Shown piece by piece: positions 33,447 to 42,653 of a stretch of 56,678 nucleotides of DNA; the first letter of the stretch is position 1, and each line of letters begins with the position of its first letter. The stretch is from assembly GCA_016182965.1 (NCBI GenBank), contig JACPFM010000098.1, forward strand, positions 1-56,678, read 5' to 3'. Made by a program: the position numbers and the translations under genes. The DNA is from Deltaproteobacteria bacterium (lineage in GTDB: Bacteria > Myxococcota_A > Polyangia > Polyangiales > JADJMO01). The notes beneath the pieces are model-generated. The model did no database searches. It saw only the letters and a program-made list of their open reading frames with translations, and was not told the DNA's origin.

Positions 33447-34444
33447 TCGAACCGCCCGATGATCGCGCCGCCCGAGACACCGAGGCCTGCGATGGGCACG
33501 ACGTGAACGCCCGACACGTTGGCCGATCGCGCCGGCGCGAGGGAGTACCAGAGCGCACCGCCGATCAGCAACGCCGCGCCGACCCCGGTGAGGACGTTCG
33601 CGGTGACCGCGTACCCTCGCGCGTCGGAGAGCCCTTCGGGCTCGCAGAGCTTCCCGTCGCCGCAGGCGTCTCGCTTGCCGGCCATGGCCGCGTAACCGAA
33701 ACCGAGCCCGGTGACGACGACCGCGGCGCCCGCGCCGGCGACGACCAACGGCAGGACGGGCCGCGAGGCGCTCGGCGCCGGACGATCGTCGCTCGACGGA
33801 GGCGGATGCGGCGGCGCGCTCTTGGCGAACTGGATGGTGATCGTCCGGTCCTCCCGCTCGACGAGCGTCACGGTCGATTCGAACGGTGCCACGCCCTTGC
33901 CCCGGGCGCGGATCTGGTGGGTTCCCGGGTCCAGCTCGAGGGCGGTGCCCCACGCGGGACTGGGCAGCGGGTCGTCGTCGATCGTGACCGTCATCGCCTC
34001 GGGCGGATCGCTCGGCACGCGGATCGTCAGGTGCGGGATCCTCGGCTCGATCGCCTCGAGCTCCTGCGCGGCGTACTCCGCCCACAAGTGGCGTTTCGGG
34101 TTCGGATCGCTGGGCGCCTTCAGCTTGAGCTCGCGAAACCGCCGCGCGGCGTTCGCGAGCCGACCGAGCCCTCGCTCGACGTACGCGAGGTTGCGCAACG
34201 CCCCGAGGCCCTGCGGGTAGAGCTCGTAGGCGCGCTCGAAGTGCTCCCGCGCCTGCTCGCAAGCGCCGCGGTCGGCGATCTTCTCCTGATCGCAGCCGCC
34301 CGCCTCGAGCAGCTTGTTGCCCTTGGCGAACAGGTCGGTCGCGAGGGCCTTGTCGTCAGCCTCCGCGCCGGCGGCGTTCGTCTCGCACGCGAGGCACGCG
34401 AAGCACGTGACGGCAAACGCCGTGCGAGCGGAAGACAGCGACAT
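33443..34444 (-). CDS. Periplasmic TPR/PEGA-like protein, middle gene of the kinase operon
   Basis: 333 residues with a signal peptide (TAFAVTCFACLACETNAAGA, possibly lipidated). Residues ~30-110 form tetratricopeptide-like helices (AREHFERAYELYPQGLGALRNLAYVERGLG). Residues ~125-205 are a PEGA-like beta domain (LTIRVPSDPPEAMTVTIDDDPLP ... LDPGTHQIRARGKGVAPFE). Two membrane-type segments follow (~228-250 and ~285-308). The start overlaps the kinase stop (TGATG) and the stop overlaps the next start (ATGA). This gene order, kinase, TPR/PEGA protein, surface lipoprotein, suggests an envelope signalling or assembly unit. Confidence 0.78.
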   Translation of the reverse strand: MSLSSARTAFAVTCFACLACETNAAGAEADDKALATDLFAKGNKLLEAGGCDQEKIADRGACEQAREHFERAYELYPQGLGALRNLAYVERGLGRLANAARRFRELKLKAPSDPNPKRHLWAEYAAQELEAIEPRIPHLTIRVPSDPPEAMTVTIDDDPLPSPAWGTALELDPGTHQIRARGKGVAPFESTVTLVEREDRTITIQFAKSAPPHPPPSSDDRPAPSASRPVLPLVVAGAGAAVVVTGLGFGYAAMAGKRDACGDGKLCEPEGLSDARGYAVTANVLTGVGAALLIGGALWYSLAPARSANVSGVHVVPIAGLGVSGGAIIGRFE

Positions 34445-35820
34445 CAAAGCTCCTGTTTGTTGCTCCACCCGGAGTTGTCTTTCGCGCTCTTGGTCTTGAG
34501 AACCGGCGGCGGCAGAGCACTCGACGCGCTGCTCGCGTCGCGCGGGGACGACGCCTTGGGCGCGACGGACGGGGTGGCCGAGGGCGACGCTGGCTCTGCG
34601 GCCGCCGGCGCGGTGGGGCTCGGAGCGGGCGACGGCGGAGGTGCGGGCCATATCGCGGGCGCCGACGACGACGGCGGCTGGGCCGCGTTCGCCTGCGACG
34701 GTGCGGCGCCGCGGACGCTGACGAGCACCATGGCCATGGAGGCGAGCGACGCGAGAAGGACGGCCAGCGGGATCAGCCAGCGACGCCGACTAGACTTGCC
34801 TGGAGGTCGCCACGTGGGAGCCTCGGACACGCTCGGCTCGGCGGGCAGCGGCGCGAACTCGTCCCCGCCGCCAAGCAGGATCTGCTCTTGCAAGGCGGCA
34901 ACCGTCGTTCCGGCGGGCGTGTTCGTTCCGGAGGTACCGGCGACCGCCGCGAGGAAATCGGAGAGCTCGCGGGCGGTCTGAAAGCGCGCCTCCTGGTTCT
35001 TCGAGAGCCCGCGCTGGATCCAGAGGTCGAGCTCGTGCGGGAGCTCGGGCCAGATCTGCGAGGGCAGCGTCGGCTCGACCGACATCACGCGGAGCCCGAT
35101 CTCCTGGAGCGAGCCCGTCCCGAACGGCGCCTTCCCGACGACCATGCGGTAGACGACCGCGGCGACCGCCCACAGGTCGGTGCGGTGGTCGATCGTCCGG
35201 TCGGTGATGATCTGCTCCGGGCTCATGTACGACGGGGTGCCGAGCACCATGCCTTGCGCGGTGGTGTCACCGTCGCTCTCGGCCTTGGCGATCCCGAAGT
35301 CGAGGAGCTTCACGTAGGCGTCGTCGCCGTCTTCCGGCGTGCACAAGAAGATGTTGGCCGGCGCGAGATCGCGATGGATGACGCCCGCGGAGTGCGCGAC
35401 GTGGAGCGCGCGGGCGAGCTGCTGGACGACGTGCGCGGCGAAGCGCAGCGATACGCGTCGCTCGCGCTTCAGCCGCGACGACAGGGACTCCCCGCGCAGG
35501 AGCTCCATGACGAGATACGGGACGTGGTCGTCGGTGACGCCATGATCGATGACGCGCGCGATGTGCCGCGAGGCTTCGCCGAGGCGAGCGGCGAGCCGAG
35601 CCTCGCGATCGAAGCGCGCGCGCGCGTCGATCGACGCCGTGATCGAGCGGAGGAGGAACTTGATCGCGACATGGTGCCCGAGCGTCTGGTGCGTCGCGCT
35701 CCACACCGTGCCCATCGCACCGGTGCCGAGCTCGGTGACGAGGCGGTACTTGCCTCCGATCATCACGCCCTCGGCAAGCGTCGAGCTCACCGGAGCACTC
35801 TGAGGCGCATCATCGGACAT
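34444..35820 (-). CDS. Transmembrane Hanks-type Ser/Thr protein kinase
   Basis: 458 residues. Kinase domain ~24-295: P-loop GTGAMGTV, K54 (VAIK), catalytic D151 in HRDLAPAN, DFG 174-176, and SYMSPEQ. The HRD loop has Ala in place of the usual Lys (HRDLKPxN), a residue that normally contacts the gamma-phosphate, so activity may be reduced or altered. After a juxtamembrane linker (~296-340), one membrane helix (~345-366) leads to an extracytoplasmic Pro/Ser/Ala-rich tail with no sensory domain. It heads a three-gene operon with very tight overlaps. Targets could include the FHA proteins in the window, which is inference. Confidence 0.88.
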   Translation of the reverse strand: MSDDAPQSAPVSSTLAEGVMIGGKYRLVTELGTGAMGTVWSATHQTLGHHVAIKFLLRSITASIDARARFDREARLAARLGEASRHIARVIDHGVTDDHVPYLVMELLRGESLSSRLKRERRVSLRFAAHVVQQLARALHVAHSAGVIHRDLAPANIFLCTPEDGDDAYVKLLDFGIAKAESDGDTTAQGMVLGTPSYMSPEQIITDRTIDHRTDLWAVAAVVYRMVVGKAPFGTGSLQEIGLRVMSVEPTLPSQIWPELPHELDLWIQRGLSKNQEARFQTARELSDFLAAVAGTSGTNTPAGTTVAALQEQILLGGGDEFAPLPAEPSVSEAPTWRPPGKSSRRRWLIPLAVLLASLASMAMVLVSVRGAAPSQANAAQPPSSSAPAIWPAPPPSPAPSPTAPAAAEPASPSATPSVAPKASSPRDASSASSALPPPVLKTKSAKDNSGWSNKQEL

Positions 35821-36542
35821 GCGAGGTGCTCGCGAAAAGGTAATCCGTCAACGCTCGATGTCACGGAGTGAAATCGCACGAGTCGGGCACGCGCGCTCGC
35901 AGCGTGTGCGCCGCCGGAGCGCGATCCCTGATCCACGTCAAAGCGGCTGGGACAAGTGCAGACCAGATCGAGACGTTCGGTCGCCCGATCAGTGTCTCGC
36001 GTTCGAGCAGCTGGCGGCGGCGCGAAGACTGGGCTCGCACTGCGGCTGCTTCCACGCACGAATCGCGCGACACGCCGCCGGCGGATCGCGCCGCGTGCGC
36101 CTCGGGGCCCGTGGTGCCCGCGCGCGCTCGTCCTCCTGGCGAACACGCGACGTCGCGACAGAATCCGGCCGCGCGGGCCGGAGGTGAGCGGGGACGAACC
36201 GCTCGGCCACTCTCGGCGGTCGCGGCGTCTTCGCGCTCACGCAAAGACACGCGATGTCGGACGATCATTTCGGTGGAAGGCAAAGACCGAGTAGTACGGC
36301 GATCTGCTCGAGATGGGCCGAGTGGATCCGACGGTCGAGGCAGGACGGCACGACGCATCGACTGGGGGCGTCTGGATTCGCACGCACCTCTTGGCGAACG
36401 CAGCGCTGGTGGTGCTGCCGGGCAGCTCGCACCATCTGTGATGGGCTACCGTGGCCGTGCACTGGGGATCACAACGCGACGGCGGGCGGGTGGTCAATCG
36501 CCAGCGGGGTGACCATGCGGTAGCCCGCGCACGGTCTGCGCG
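35821..36542. other. 722-bp gap without a supported gene
   Basis: Between the kinase start and the stop of the spermidine-synthase-like gene. Several short frames exist on both strands, but none has a convincing start, domain or codon pattern. A 42-codon frame from an ATG around 36313 shows nothing recognisable. A GGGCTACCG / CGGTAGCCC inverted repeat (about 36435 and 36520) lies downstream of the minus-strand gene and may aid termination. The upstream part must contain the kinase promoter. Confidence 0.5.
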
Positions 36543-38903
36543 TCAGCCCGCCTGCGCCCGCGGCTTCGCCAGCGCGAAGAAGAACAGCGCCGCCGCGACC
36601 ACGTAGCACCCGACGCCCACGAGGAAGGCCGCGCGCAGCCCGTGGTGGATCGCGATCCAGATCGCCACCGCGCTGCCCGCGACACCGAGCATTCCGTTGA
36701 TGCCCCAGCACCACGCGACGAGCCCCTCGGGCGACTCGCCCTCGTCGTTGCGCAGCGTGCGCATGCCGAGCGGCAACGGGCAGCCGAGGAGGAAGCCGAG
36801 CGGCGCGATCGCCAGCACCACGCCGGCCGTGCGGGCGAACAGCCCGTTCGCCACCAGCACGTCTGCGACCTTCTCGGCGGAGAAGAGCGCGACGAGCAGC
36901 ACCGCCGAGAGCACGAGGAACAGCTGACCGCCGCGTCTGCGCAGGTCGCCCGAGTCGGCGATGCGCTGCGACAAGAGCGAGCCGAGGCCGGTCGAGAACA
37001 ACAGCGCGGCGAGCACCGCGGCGAGCGACAGCGTCGGGTTGCCGACGACGAGGACGCTCTGCTGCAGGAGCTTCATCTCGATCAGCATGAAGCCGAGACC
37101 GAGCAGCGCGAAGTACGCGGTGGGCGCCGCGATGCCGCCGCCGCCCGGGCGCTTGATGCCGCGGCGGACGAGCACGAACAGCGGCACCACCAGGAACGCG
37201 CCGATCAGGACGAAGATGGTGACCAGCGACTGCTCGAGGATCTTCACGTCGTGCCCCGCGGGGCGCCCTTCGAGCGCGCGAAGGAAGAAGTAGAACGGGC
37301 GGTCGTCGGTGTTCGGCTCGATGTCGTAGGGGAACGACGCGTAGAGCGCCCGACGATCCTTCTCGGTGATCAGCCGGCCGATCGCCACGTCGCTCGCGAC
37401 GCGGCCCGGCGTGTAGACGTCGGTGAAGTGCAGCCGCTGCCGCACGCCGTCGAGCACCGCGATGTCCTCGGCGGTCCACGGGCGCTTGCGCACCATCACG
37501 TGCGTCAGCTCGCGCTTGAGGAAGTGCGGGCTGGCGACCGAGGAGACGATGATGTTCTTCTCGGGATCGGGGATGCCGAGGCTGCGCATCGCCTCGACGA
37601 CGATGCCGATGCCCTTGATCGCGTCGTACTCGGGCGACCAGCGCGCGCGCATGAACGCGAGGACGCCGTCGTCCTTCACGCGCGCGAGGTAGTCGCGGAA
37701 GGCCTCGACCGTGTAGAGGTAGTTCTCGGTCAACGCGAACGCGCCCGCGCCGGTGGCCGCGCCGGAGTCGACCCAGGTGACCGTCACGATGTCGTACTGA
37801 CCGGAGTCGCGCTTGACGAAGGTGCGCGCGTTCTCGAAGTGCACCGTGATGCCCGGCTGGTGATACGGCCTGCCGGACCACGAGGCGAAGCGATCGTTGA
37901 CGATCTTGCCGACGAGCGGGTTCACCTCGACGCCGACGACCGGGTCCTTGCCGAAGTGCCGGGCCATCAGGATGTCGAAGCCGCCGCCGACGCCGAGCGC
38001 GAGGGTCGAGCCGCTCTTCTTCACCCAGTGCGGCAGCGACATGATGTCGCTCTCCATGAAGTCGAGCTTCGACACGTCGCCGTCGAACTTCTGGATCTGC
38101 GTGCCGGCGACGCCCTCGATCATCAGGTCGAACTGCGGATCGCTGCGGAACGGATAGGTCTCGGAGAGGCCCCAGGTGCAGAACAGACCGTTCTTCACGA
38201 CCACGCGCGAGAAGTCGTTCCACTCGTCGTGCGCGATGCCGTACACCTTGGAGTTCCGGATGACCTCGGCGCGGAACAGCGGCGAGTCGCGGAGGGCGAC
38301 GCCGGAGGCGGAGAACACCGAGACCAGCGCGATCGCCGAGACGGCCGCGGCGCGCTTCGCCCCGGCGGAGAGGAAGTAGAGCGGCGACGCGAGCCCGGCG
38401 ATGGCGGCGATGACCAGCATCGCCTTCGGCGCGGCCACGTGATCGAGCAGGAGCACGGCGACGACGCAGCCGGCGGCGGCGCCGAGCAGATCGATCGCAT
38501 ACAGCGCGGCGAACGCGCTCCCCGCCGCTTCGAACACCGTCGACACCAGCACGCCCGAGACGAGGAACGGCACGAACAGCGCGGCGAAGATGGCCACCTG
38601 CGCCATCTGCCCCGCGTTCCCGGCGTCGCCCATGGACGGGTAGAAGCGCAAGTAGAGCAGCGTCGACGCGGCGATGGCGATCGCCAGCGCGAAGGCGGCG
38701 CGGCCGGCGCGCACCTCGGGCGCGATGGCGAGCTTGCCTCGCAGCGTGACCCACAGGCTCCCCGCGCCCAGCCCGAGCATCGCCACGCTGATGCTCATGA
38801 ACGCGAAGTAGTACCCGATGGTGCCGGAAAACACGCGCGTGAGCGCGATCTCGGCGAGCAACAGCGAGGCGGTGACGAGCGCGAACGCGACGCGCGAGAG
38901 CAT
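36543..38903 (-). CDS. Polytopic membrane protein with a spermidine-synthase-like domain
   Basis: 786 residues. The N-terminal ~210 residues form about six membrane helices, the centre (~215-520) a soluble SAM/dcSAM-binding Rossmann domain (LALGVGGGFDI, VVGVEVNPLV, ENARTFVKR, YDIVTVTWVDSG), and the C-terminal ~240 residues another six or so helices (ending FFFALAKP). This matches fused MFS/spermidine-synthase proteins. The aminopropyl-transferase gate residues are not clearly kept: the motif usually DVxDP appears as VTWVDSG, so polyamine synthesis is uncertain and a transporter-like or other transferase role is possible. It diverges from the histidine kinase gene with 83 bp between. Confidence 0.82.
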   Translation of the reverse strand: MLSRVAFALVTASLLLAEIALTRVFSGTIGYYFAFMSISVAMLGLGAGSLWVTLRGKLAIAPEVRAGRAAFALAIAIAASTLLYLRFYPSMGDAGNAGQMAQVAIFAALFVPFLVSGVLVSTVFEAAGSAFAALYAIDLLGAAAGCVVAVLLLDHVAAPKAMLVIAAIAGLASPLYFLSAGAKRAAAVSAIALVSVFSASGVALRDSPLFRAEVIRNSKVYGIAHDEWNDFSRVVVKNGLFCTWGLSETYPFRSDPQFDLMIEGVAGTQIQKFDGDVSKLDFMESDIMSLPHWVKKSGSTLALGVGGGFDILMARHFGKDPVVGVEVNPLVGKIVNDRFASWSGRPYHQPGITVHFENARTFVKRDSGQYDIVTVTWVDSGAATGAGAFALTENYLYTVEAFRDYLARVKDDGVLAFMRARWSPEYDAIKGIGIVVEAMRSLGIPDPEKNIIVSSVASPHFLKRELTHVMVRKRPWTAEDIAVLDGVRQRLHFTDVYTPGRVASDVAIGRLITEKDRRALYASFPYDIEPNTDDRPFYFFLRALEGRPAGHDVKILEQSLVTIFVLIGAFLVVPLFVLVRRGIKRPGGGGIAAPTAYFALLGLGFMLIEMKLLQQSVLVVGNPTLSLAAVLAALLFSTGLGSLLSQRIADSGDLRRRGGQLFLVLSAVLLVALFSAEKVADVLVANGLFARTAGVVLAIAPLGFLLGCPLPLGMRTLRNDEGESPEGLVAWCWGINGMLGVAGSAVAIWIAIHHGLRAAFLVGVGCYVVAAALFFFALAKPRAQAG

Positions 38904-38970
38904 GGGGGGCGCTGCCGTACCAGGGGGCCGCGCGAGCCGAAAGAGCCGCGGACCGGCGAGCCGATCGCGC

Positions 38971-38976
38971 TATCCT
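38971..38976 (+). promoter_or_regulatory. Candidate -10 TATCCT, 10 nt before the hybrid histidine kinase ATG
   Basis: TANNNT hexamer upstream of the ATG at 38987; the leader would be about 4 nt with no Shine-Dalgarno sequence. Confidence 0.4.
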
Positions 38977-38986
38977 CGGCCGGCCC

Positions 38987-41251
38987 ATGCACCGCGTCCT
39001 CGTCGTGCCGCCTTCGCAGCTCCTCGAGGCTGCCGCGCGCGCAGCGTCGTTGCCCGTCGAGGCCGCGACGATCGACGACGCGCCCGAGGCGGCCGCCGCG
39101 CACGACCCCGCGATCGTGCTCCTCGAGGTGCGCCCCGCCGAGGCGCGCGCGCTCATCGCCGCGCTGCGCACGTCGGAGCCGGGCGAGCGGCTGTACGTCG
39201 CCGTCGGCACCGCCGCCGACGCCGCGGCGTTCCGCGAGGCCGGCGCCGACGACGTGATCATCGCGCCGCTCGAGGCGGCGTCGGTCACCGCGAAGCTCCG
39301 TCTCTACGCGCGCGCCTGCGACGGCACCGACTCCCGGAAGGTCGATCGGGCGCTCCGGGCGGCGCTCGCGCACGCACGCATCGGCACCTACGAGGTCGAT
39401 CTCCGCACGGGGCACAACGAGTGGAGCGATCTCATGCACGAGATCCTCGGGGTGCCGCGCGAGCGCTTCGAGGGCACGCTCGAGGCCGCGCTGCGGCTGC
39501 TCGTCCCCAACGACGTCGAGGCCGCGCGCGTCGAGGTCCGCCGCACGCTCGAGGGCGGTCGGGGCTTCTCGCACGAGCTCCGCGTCGATCGTCCCGGCGC
39601 GCGGCAGTGGCTCCAGGGCACCGGCACGGTCATGCGCGACGCGCGCGGCAACCCGGTCCGCCTCGTCGGCACGGTGACCGACATCACCGAGCGCAAGGCC
39701 GCGGAGCTCACGCTTCGGCGCACGCTCGAGGAGATACGCGAGAGCGACGCGCGCTTCCGGGTGATCGGGCGCGCGACGAGCGACGTCGTGTACGACTGGG
39801 ACTTCGCCACCAACGTCGTCACCTGGAACGAGAACCTCGCGAAGTTCGGGTGGGAGCACCACGAGACGCCGCTGTCGTTCTGGGAGGAGGCGATCCACCC
39901 CGATGACCGCGCGCGGGTGACGCAGGGCCTCGCGTCGGCCGTGGCGCTCGGCGAGGAGACCTGGACGGACGAGTACCGCTTCCGACGCGGCGACGGCACC
40001 TGGGCCAACGTGCTCGACCGCGGGGTCGTGCTCAGCGACGACTCCGGCAAGCCGGTGCGGATGATCGGCGCGATGATGGACATCACCGAGCGCCGCGAGC
40101 TGCAGGCGCGCCTCCTGCTCGCCGATCGCATGGCGTCGGTCGGCACCCTCGCCGCCGGCGTGGCCCACGAGATCAACAACCCGCTCGCCTACGTCATCGC
40201 GAACATCGACATCGCGAGCGGCGAGGTGCGGCGGCTCGGCCTGCCCTCGCTCGGACCGACGCTCGACGCGCTCGCGCAGACGAAGGAGGGCGCGTCGCGC
40301 GTGCGTCGGATCGTCGGCGATCTGAAGACGTTCTCGCGCGCCGACGACGCCGTTCGCGAGCGCGTCGATCTGCGCGACGTGGTCGAGAGCTCGATCAACC
40401 TCGCGATGAACGAAATCCGCCACCGCGCGCAGCTGACGCGCGACCTCGGCCCGGTCCCGCGCGTCGACGCGAACGCCGGCCGGCTCGGGCAGGTGGCGGT
40501 CAACCTGCTGGTCAACGCGGCGCAGGCCATCCCCGAGGGCGCGGCCGATCGCAACGAGATCCGCGTACGCACGCGCACCGACGAGACGGGGCGCGCGGTG
40601 CTCGAGGTGGAGGACACCGGCCCGGGCATGCCGCCCGAGATCAAGCACCGCATCTTCGACCCGTTCTACACGACCAAGCCGATCGGCGAGGGCACCGGCC
40701 TCGGGCTGACGATCTGCCACGGCATCGTCTCCGGCCTCGGCGGGACGATCGAGGTCGAGAGCGACGTGGGCGCCGGCAGCACGTTCCGCGTGGTGCTGCC
40801 GCCGGCCGCCGAGAGCGAGCGCCCCGATCGCGTGATCTCGAGCTCGCCGGGCGCGCCGGTGGCCCGCCGCGGTCGCGTGCTGGTGATCGACGACGAGCCC
40901 ATGATCGGCAAGGCCGTGCAGCTGATGCTCCACGACGTGCACGACGTCACCCCGCTGGTCAGCGCGCGAGAGGCGCTGGCGAGGCTCGAGAAGGGCGAGC
41001 GCTACGACGCGATCATCTGCGATCTGATGATGCCGGAGATGACCGGCATGGACCTCCACGCCGAGGTGGTGCGCCGGTTCCCCGAGATGGGCCCGCGCTT
41101 CGTGTTCCTCACGGGCGGCGCGTTCACCGCGCGCGCTCGCGCGTTCCTCGAGCAGTCGCCGAACCCTCGCCTCGAGAAGCCGTTCGAGGCGGCGGCGTTG
41201 ATCGAGGCGATCGGCACCGCCATCCGCCGCGCCGGCGCACGCGCGACGTGA
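38987..41251 (+). CDS. Hybrid sensor histidine kinase with PAS domains and C-terminal receiver
   Basis: 754 residues, cytosolic. An N-terminal receiver-like segment (~1-115) lacks the acidic pocket and is likely degenerate. Two PAS/PAC domains follow (~125-245 and ~255-375), each ending in VTDITERK or MMDITERR. The HisKA box has H394 in VAHEINNPL. The ATPase shows NLLVNAAQA, DTGPGMPP and GTGLGLTIC. A C-terminal receiver has D635/D636, phospho-acceptor D679 (CDLMMP) and K731. This is the NtrB-like class with an on-board receiver, which may form an internal phosphorelay or feedback. No output regulator is encoded beside it. Confidence 0.92.
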   Translation: MHRVLVVPPSQLLEAAARAASLPVEAATIDDAPEAAAAHDPAIVLLEVRPAEARALIAALRTSEPGERLYVAVGTAADAAAFREAGADDVIIAPLEAASVTAKLRLYARACDGTDSRKVDRALRAALAHARIGTYEVDLRTGHNEWSDLMHEILGVPRERFEGTLEAALRLLVPNDVEAARVEVRRTLEGGRGFSHELRVDRPGARQWLQGTGTVMRDARGNPVRLVGTVTDITERKAAELTLRRTLEEIRESDARFRVIGRATSDVVYDWDFATNVVTWNENLAKFGWEHHETPLSFWEEAIHPDDRARVTQGLASAVALGEETWTDEYRFRRGDGTWANVLDRGVVLSDDSGKPVRMIGAMMDITERRELQARLLLADRMASVGTLAAGVAHEINNPLAYVIANIDIASGEVRRLGLPSLGPTLDALAQTKEGASRVRRIVGDLKTFSRADDAVRERVDLRDVVESSINLAMNEIRHRAQLTRDLGPVPRVDANAGRLGQVAVNLLVNAAQAIPEGAADRNEIRVRTRTDETGRAVLEVEDTGPGMPPEIKHRIFDPFYTTKPIGEGTGLGLTICHGIVSGLGGTIEVESDVGAGSTFRVVLPPAAESERPDRVISSSPGAPVARRGRVLVIDDEPMIGKAVQLMLHDVHDVTPLVSAREALARLEKGERYDAIICDLMMPEMTGMDLHAEVVRRFPEMGPRFVFLTGGAFTARARAFLEQSPNPRLEKPFEAAALIEAIGTAIRRAGARAT

Positions 41252-41275
41252 GCCGCGCGACCCGCTGCCTGAGAG

Positions 41276-41310
41276 TCGGCGATCACCGGTCGGCGATCAC
41301 CAATCGGCGA
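41276..41310. repeat. Short direct repeat at the end of fabH
   Basis: TCGGCGATCACC occurs twice and TCGGCGATGA once in tandem with a 14-bp period. The last unit encodes the terminal VIADW region of FabH. Probably slippage of the 3' coding end into the 45-bp convergent gap. Confidence 0.5.
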
Positions 41311-42328
41311 TGACGCAGCCCCAGGTGAAGCCGGAGCCGAAGGCGATCATCGCCACCTTCATGCCGCGCTTCAGCTTGCCGCTCTGCTCGGCCTCGGCGA
41401 GCAGCGTGGGGATCGTCGCCGCCGTGGTGTTGCCGTACTTCTGGATGTTGTGGACGACCTTCTCGTCCGGGATGCCGAGGTGCTGCTGCAGGTACTGGTT
41501 GATGCGCAGGTTGGCCTGGTGGAACACGAACAGGTCGATGTCCTGACCGGTGATGCCGTTGGCGACGCACGCCTCCATCAGCACCGTCATCATGCGCTCG
41601 ATGGCGTTGCGGAAGACGAGCTTGCCCTCCATCTGCGCCCACATCATCTCGGGCTGCACCTGGCCGACGCCGTGCTCGTCCAGCGGGATGAACGGGAACC
41701 GCTTGATGTCCCAGATCCGCTGCGCGAGGACGTCGGCGTAGCGGCCGTCGGCGCCGAGGTGCCAGCTGCGGATGCCGCGGTCCTCGTCGGTCGCGCTGAC
41801 GACCACGGCGCCGGCCGCGTCGCCGAAGAGCGAGCCGACCGTGCGACCACGCGTGCTCAGATCGAGCGCGTGCGAGTGGACCTCCGCGCCCACCACCAGC
41901 ACGTGCTTGCACGCACCCGACTTGACCATCGCGGTCGCGGTCGACAGGCCGTACAGGAAGCCCGAGCACTGGTTGCGCACGTCGAGCGCGGGGACGAACT
42001 TCGCGGCGGCGCCGTCGCACAGCCCGAGCTTCTTCTGCAGGTACACGCCCGAGCCGGGGAAGCAGTGATCCGGCGAGAGCGTCGCGAAGATGATCATGTC
42101 GAGATCGGTCTTCTCGATGCCGGCGCGCTCGATCGCCTGCTCGGCCGCGGGGACCGCGATGTCGGAGGTGCCGACGCCCTCGTCCGCGTAGTGCCGCTCC
42201 TCGATGCCGGTGCGCTGGACGATCCACTCGTGCGTGGTGTCCATGCCGAACTCCTTGGCGAGCTGGTCGTTGGTCACCACGCGCGGCGGGACGAACATGC
42301 CGGTCCCGGAGATGTAGGCGTTGGGCAT
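41297..42328 (-). CDS. fabH: 3-oxoacyl-ACP synthase III
   Basis: 343 residues, slightly longer than E. coli FabH (317). The Cys-His-Asn triad is C121 (RNQCSGFLYG), H270 (VFHQANLRI) and N300 (KYGNTTAATIP). The active-site loop and FGDAAGAVVV are typical. It condenses a short acyl-CoA with malonyl-ACP to start fatty acid chains; in myxobacteria branched starters are common, but specificity is not readable here. accA lies 30 kb away, so there is no fab operon. The ATG at 42328 is preferred over 42364 because conservation starts there and a -10-like element ends 8 nt upstream. Confidence 0.93.
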   Translation of the reverse strand: MPNAYISGTGMFVPPRVVTNDQLAKEFGMDTTHEWIVQRTGIEERHYADEGVGTSDIAVPAAEQAIERAGIEKTDLDMIIFATLSPDHCFPGSGVYLQKKLGLCDGAAAKFVPALDVRNQCSGFLYGLSTATAMVKSGACKHVLVVGAEVHSHALDLSTRGRTVGSLFGDAAGAVVVSATDEDRGIRSWHLGADGRYADVLAQRIWDIKRFPFIPLDEHGVGQVQPEMMWAQMEGKLVFRNAIERMMTVLMEACVANGITGQDIDLFVFHQANLRINQYLQQHLGIPDEKVVHNIQKYGNTTAATIPTLLAEAEQSGKLKRGMKVAMIAFGSGFTWGCVIADW

Positions 42329-42336
42329 GGCGCGGC

Positions 42337-42342
42337 ATGGTA
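42337..42342 (-). promoter_or_regulatory. Candidate -10 TACCAT, 8 nt before the fabH ATG
   Basis: TANNNT hexamer on the minus strand with no Shine-Dalgarno sequence between it and the ATG at 42328. A weak TGTGCA lies 17 nt further upstream. Confidence 0.4.
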
Positions 42343-42419
42343 GGCGGCGCCGAAGGTTCTGCACAGGCGGAACGCGCGTTTCGTCCGCGATTTACTGGTA
42401 TTTCCAGTGACATCCCTCA

Positions 42420-42599
42420 GAGGGTGTTCCATAGAAAAGCCCGTCGCGAGGCCCATCAGACGGGTGCAGCTGCGGGTGCCCCGGAGGTGCGGACACCGGA
42501 GGCGTACTGGAGGTACGCCGAGGATTCGGCGCCGAGGAAGCGCCCGCAGATGCGCCCGGATGATGGGCCGCAGCAGGGCGCTTTCTGTGGAACACCCTC
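42420..42599. mobile_element. 180-bp palindromic MITE-like element
   Basis: The ends are an inverted repeat GAGGGTGTTCCAYAGAAA with one mismatch. The two 87-88-bp halves are imperfect reverse complements throughout, meeting at GGCGTAC-TGGAG-GTACGCC. The element is flanked by the direct repeat TCA (42417-42419 and 42600-42602). GAG-starting ends with a 3-bp TNA duplication fit the IS1031 subgroup of IS5. It contains no gene. It sits in the 325-bp divergent gap between fabH and the TonB-like gene. Confidence 0.65.
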
Positions 42600-42653
42600 T
42601 CAGCCGCACGCGGCCGCGCTGAACGTGGAACGAGACGTGCTCATCCGAGGAGC

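Noticed and set aside
36469..39288. 939-codon open frame on the minus strand
   Set aside because: Shifted-frame shadow of the spermidine-synthase-like gene; long shadows are expected at this GC content.
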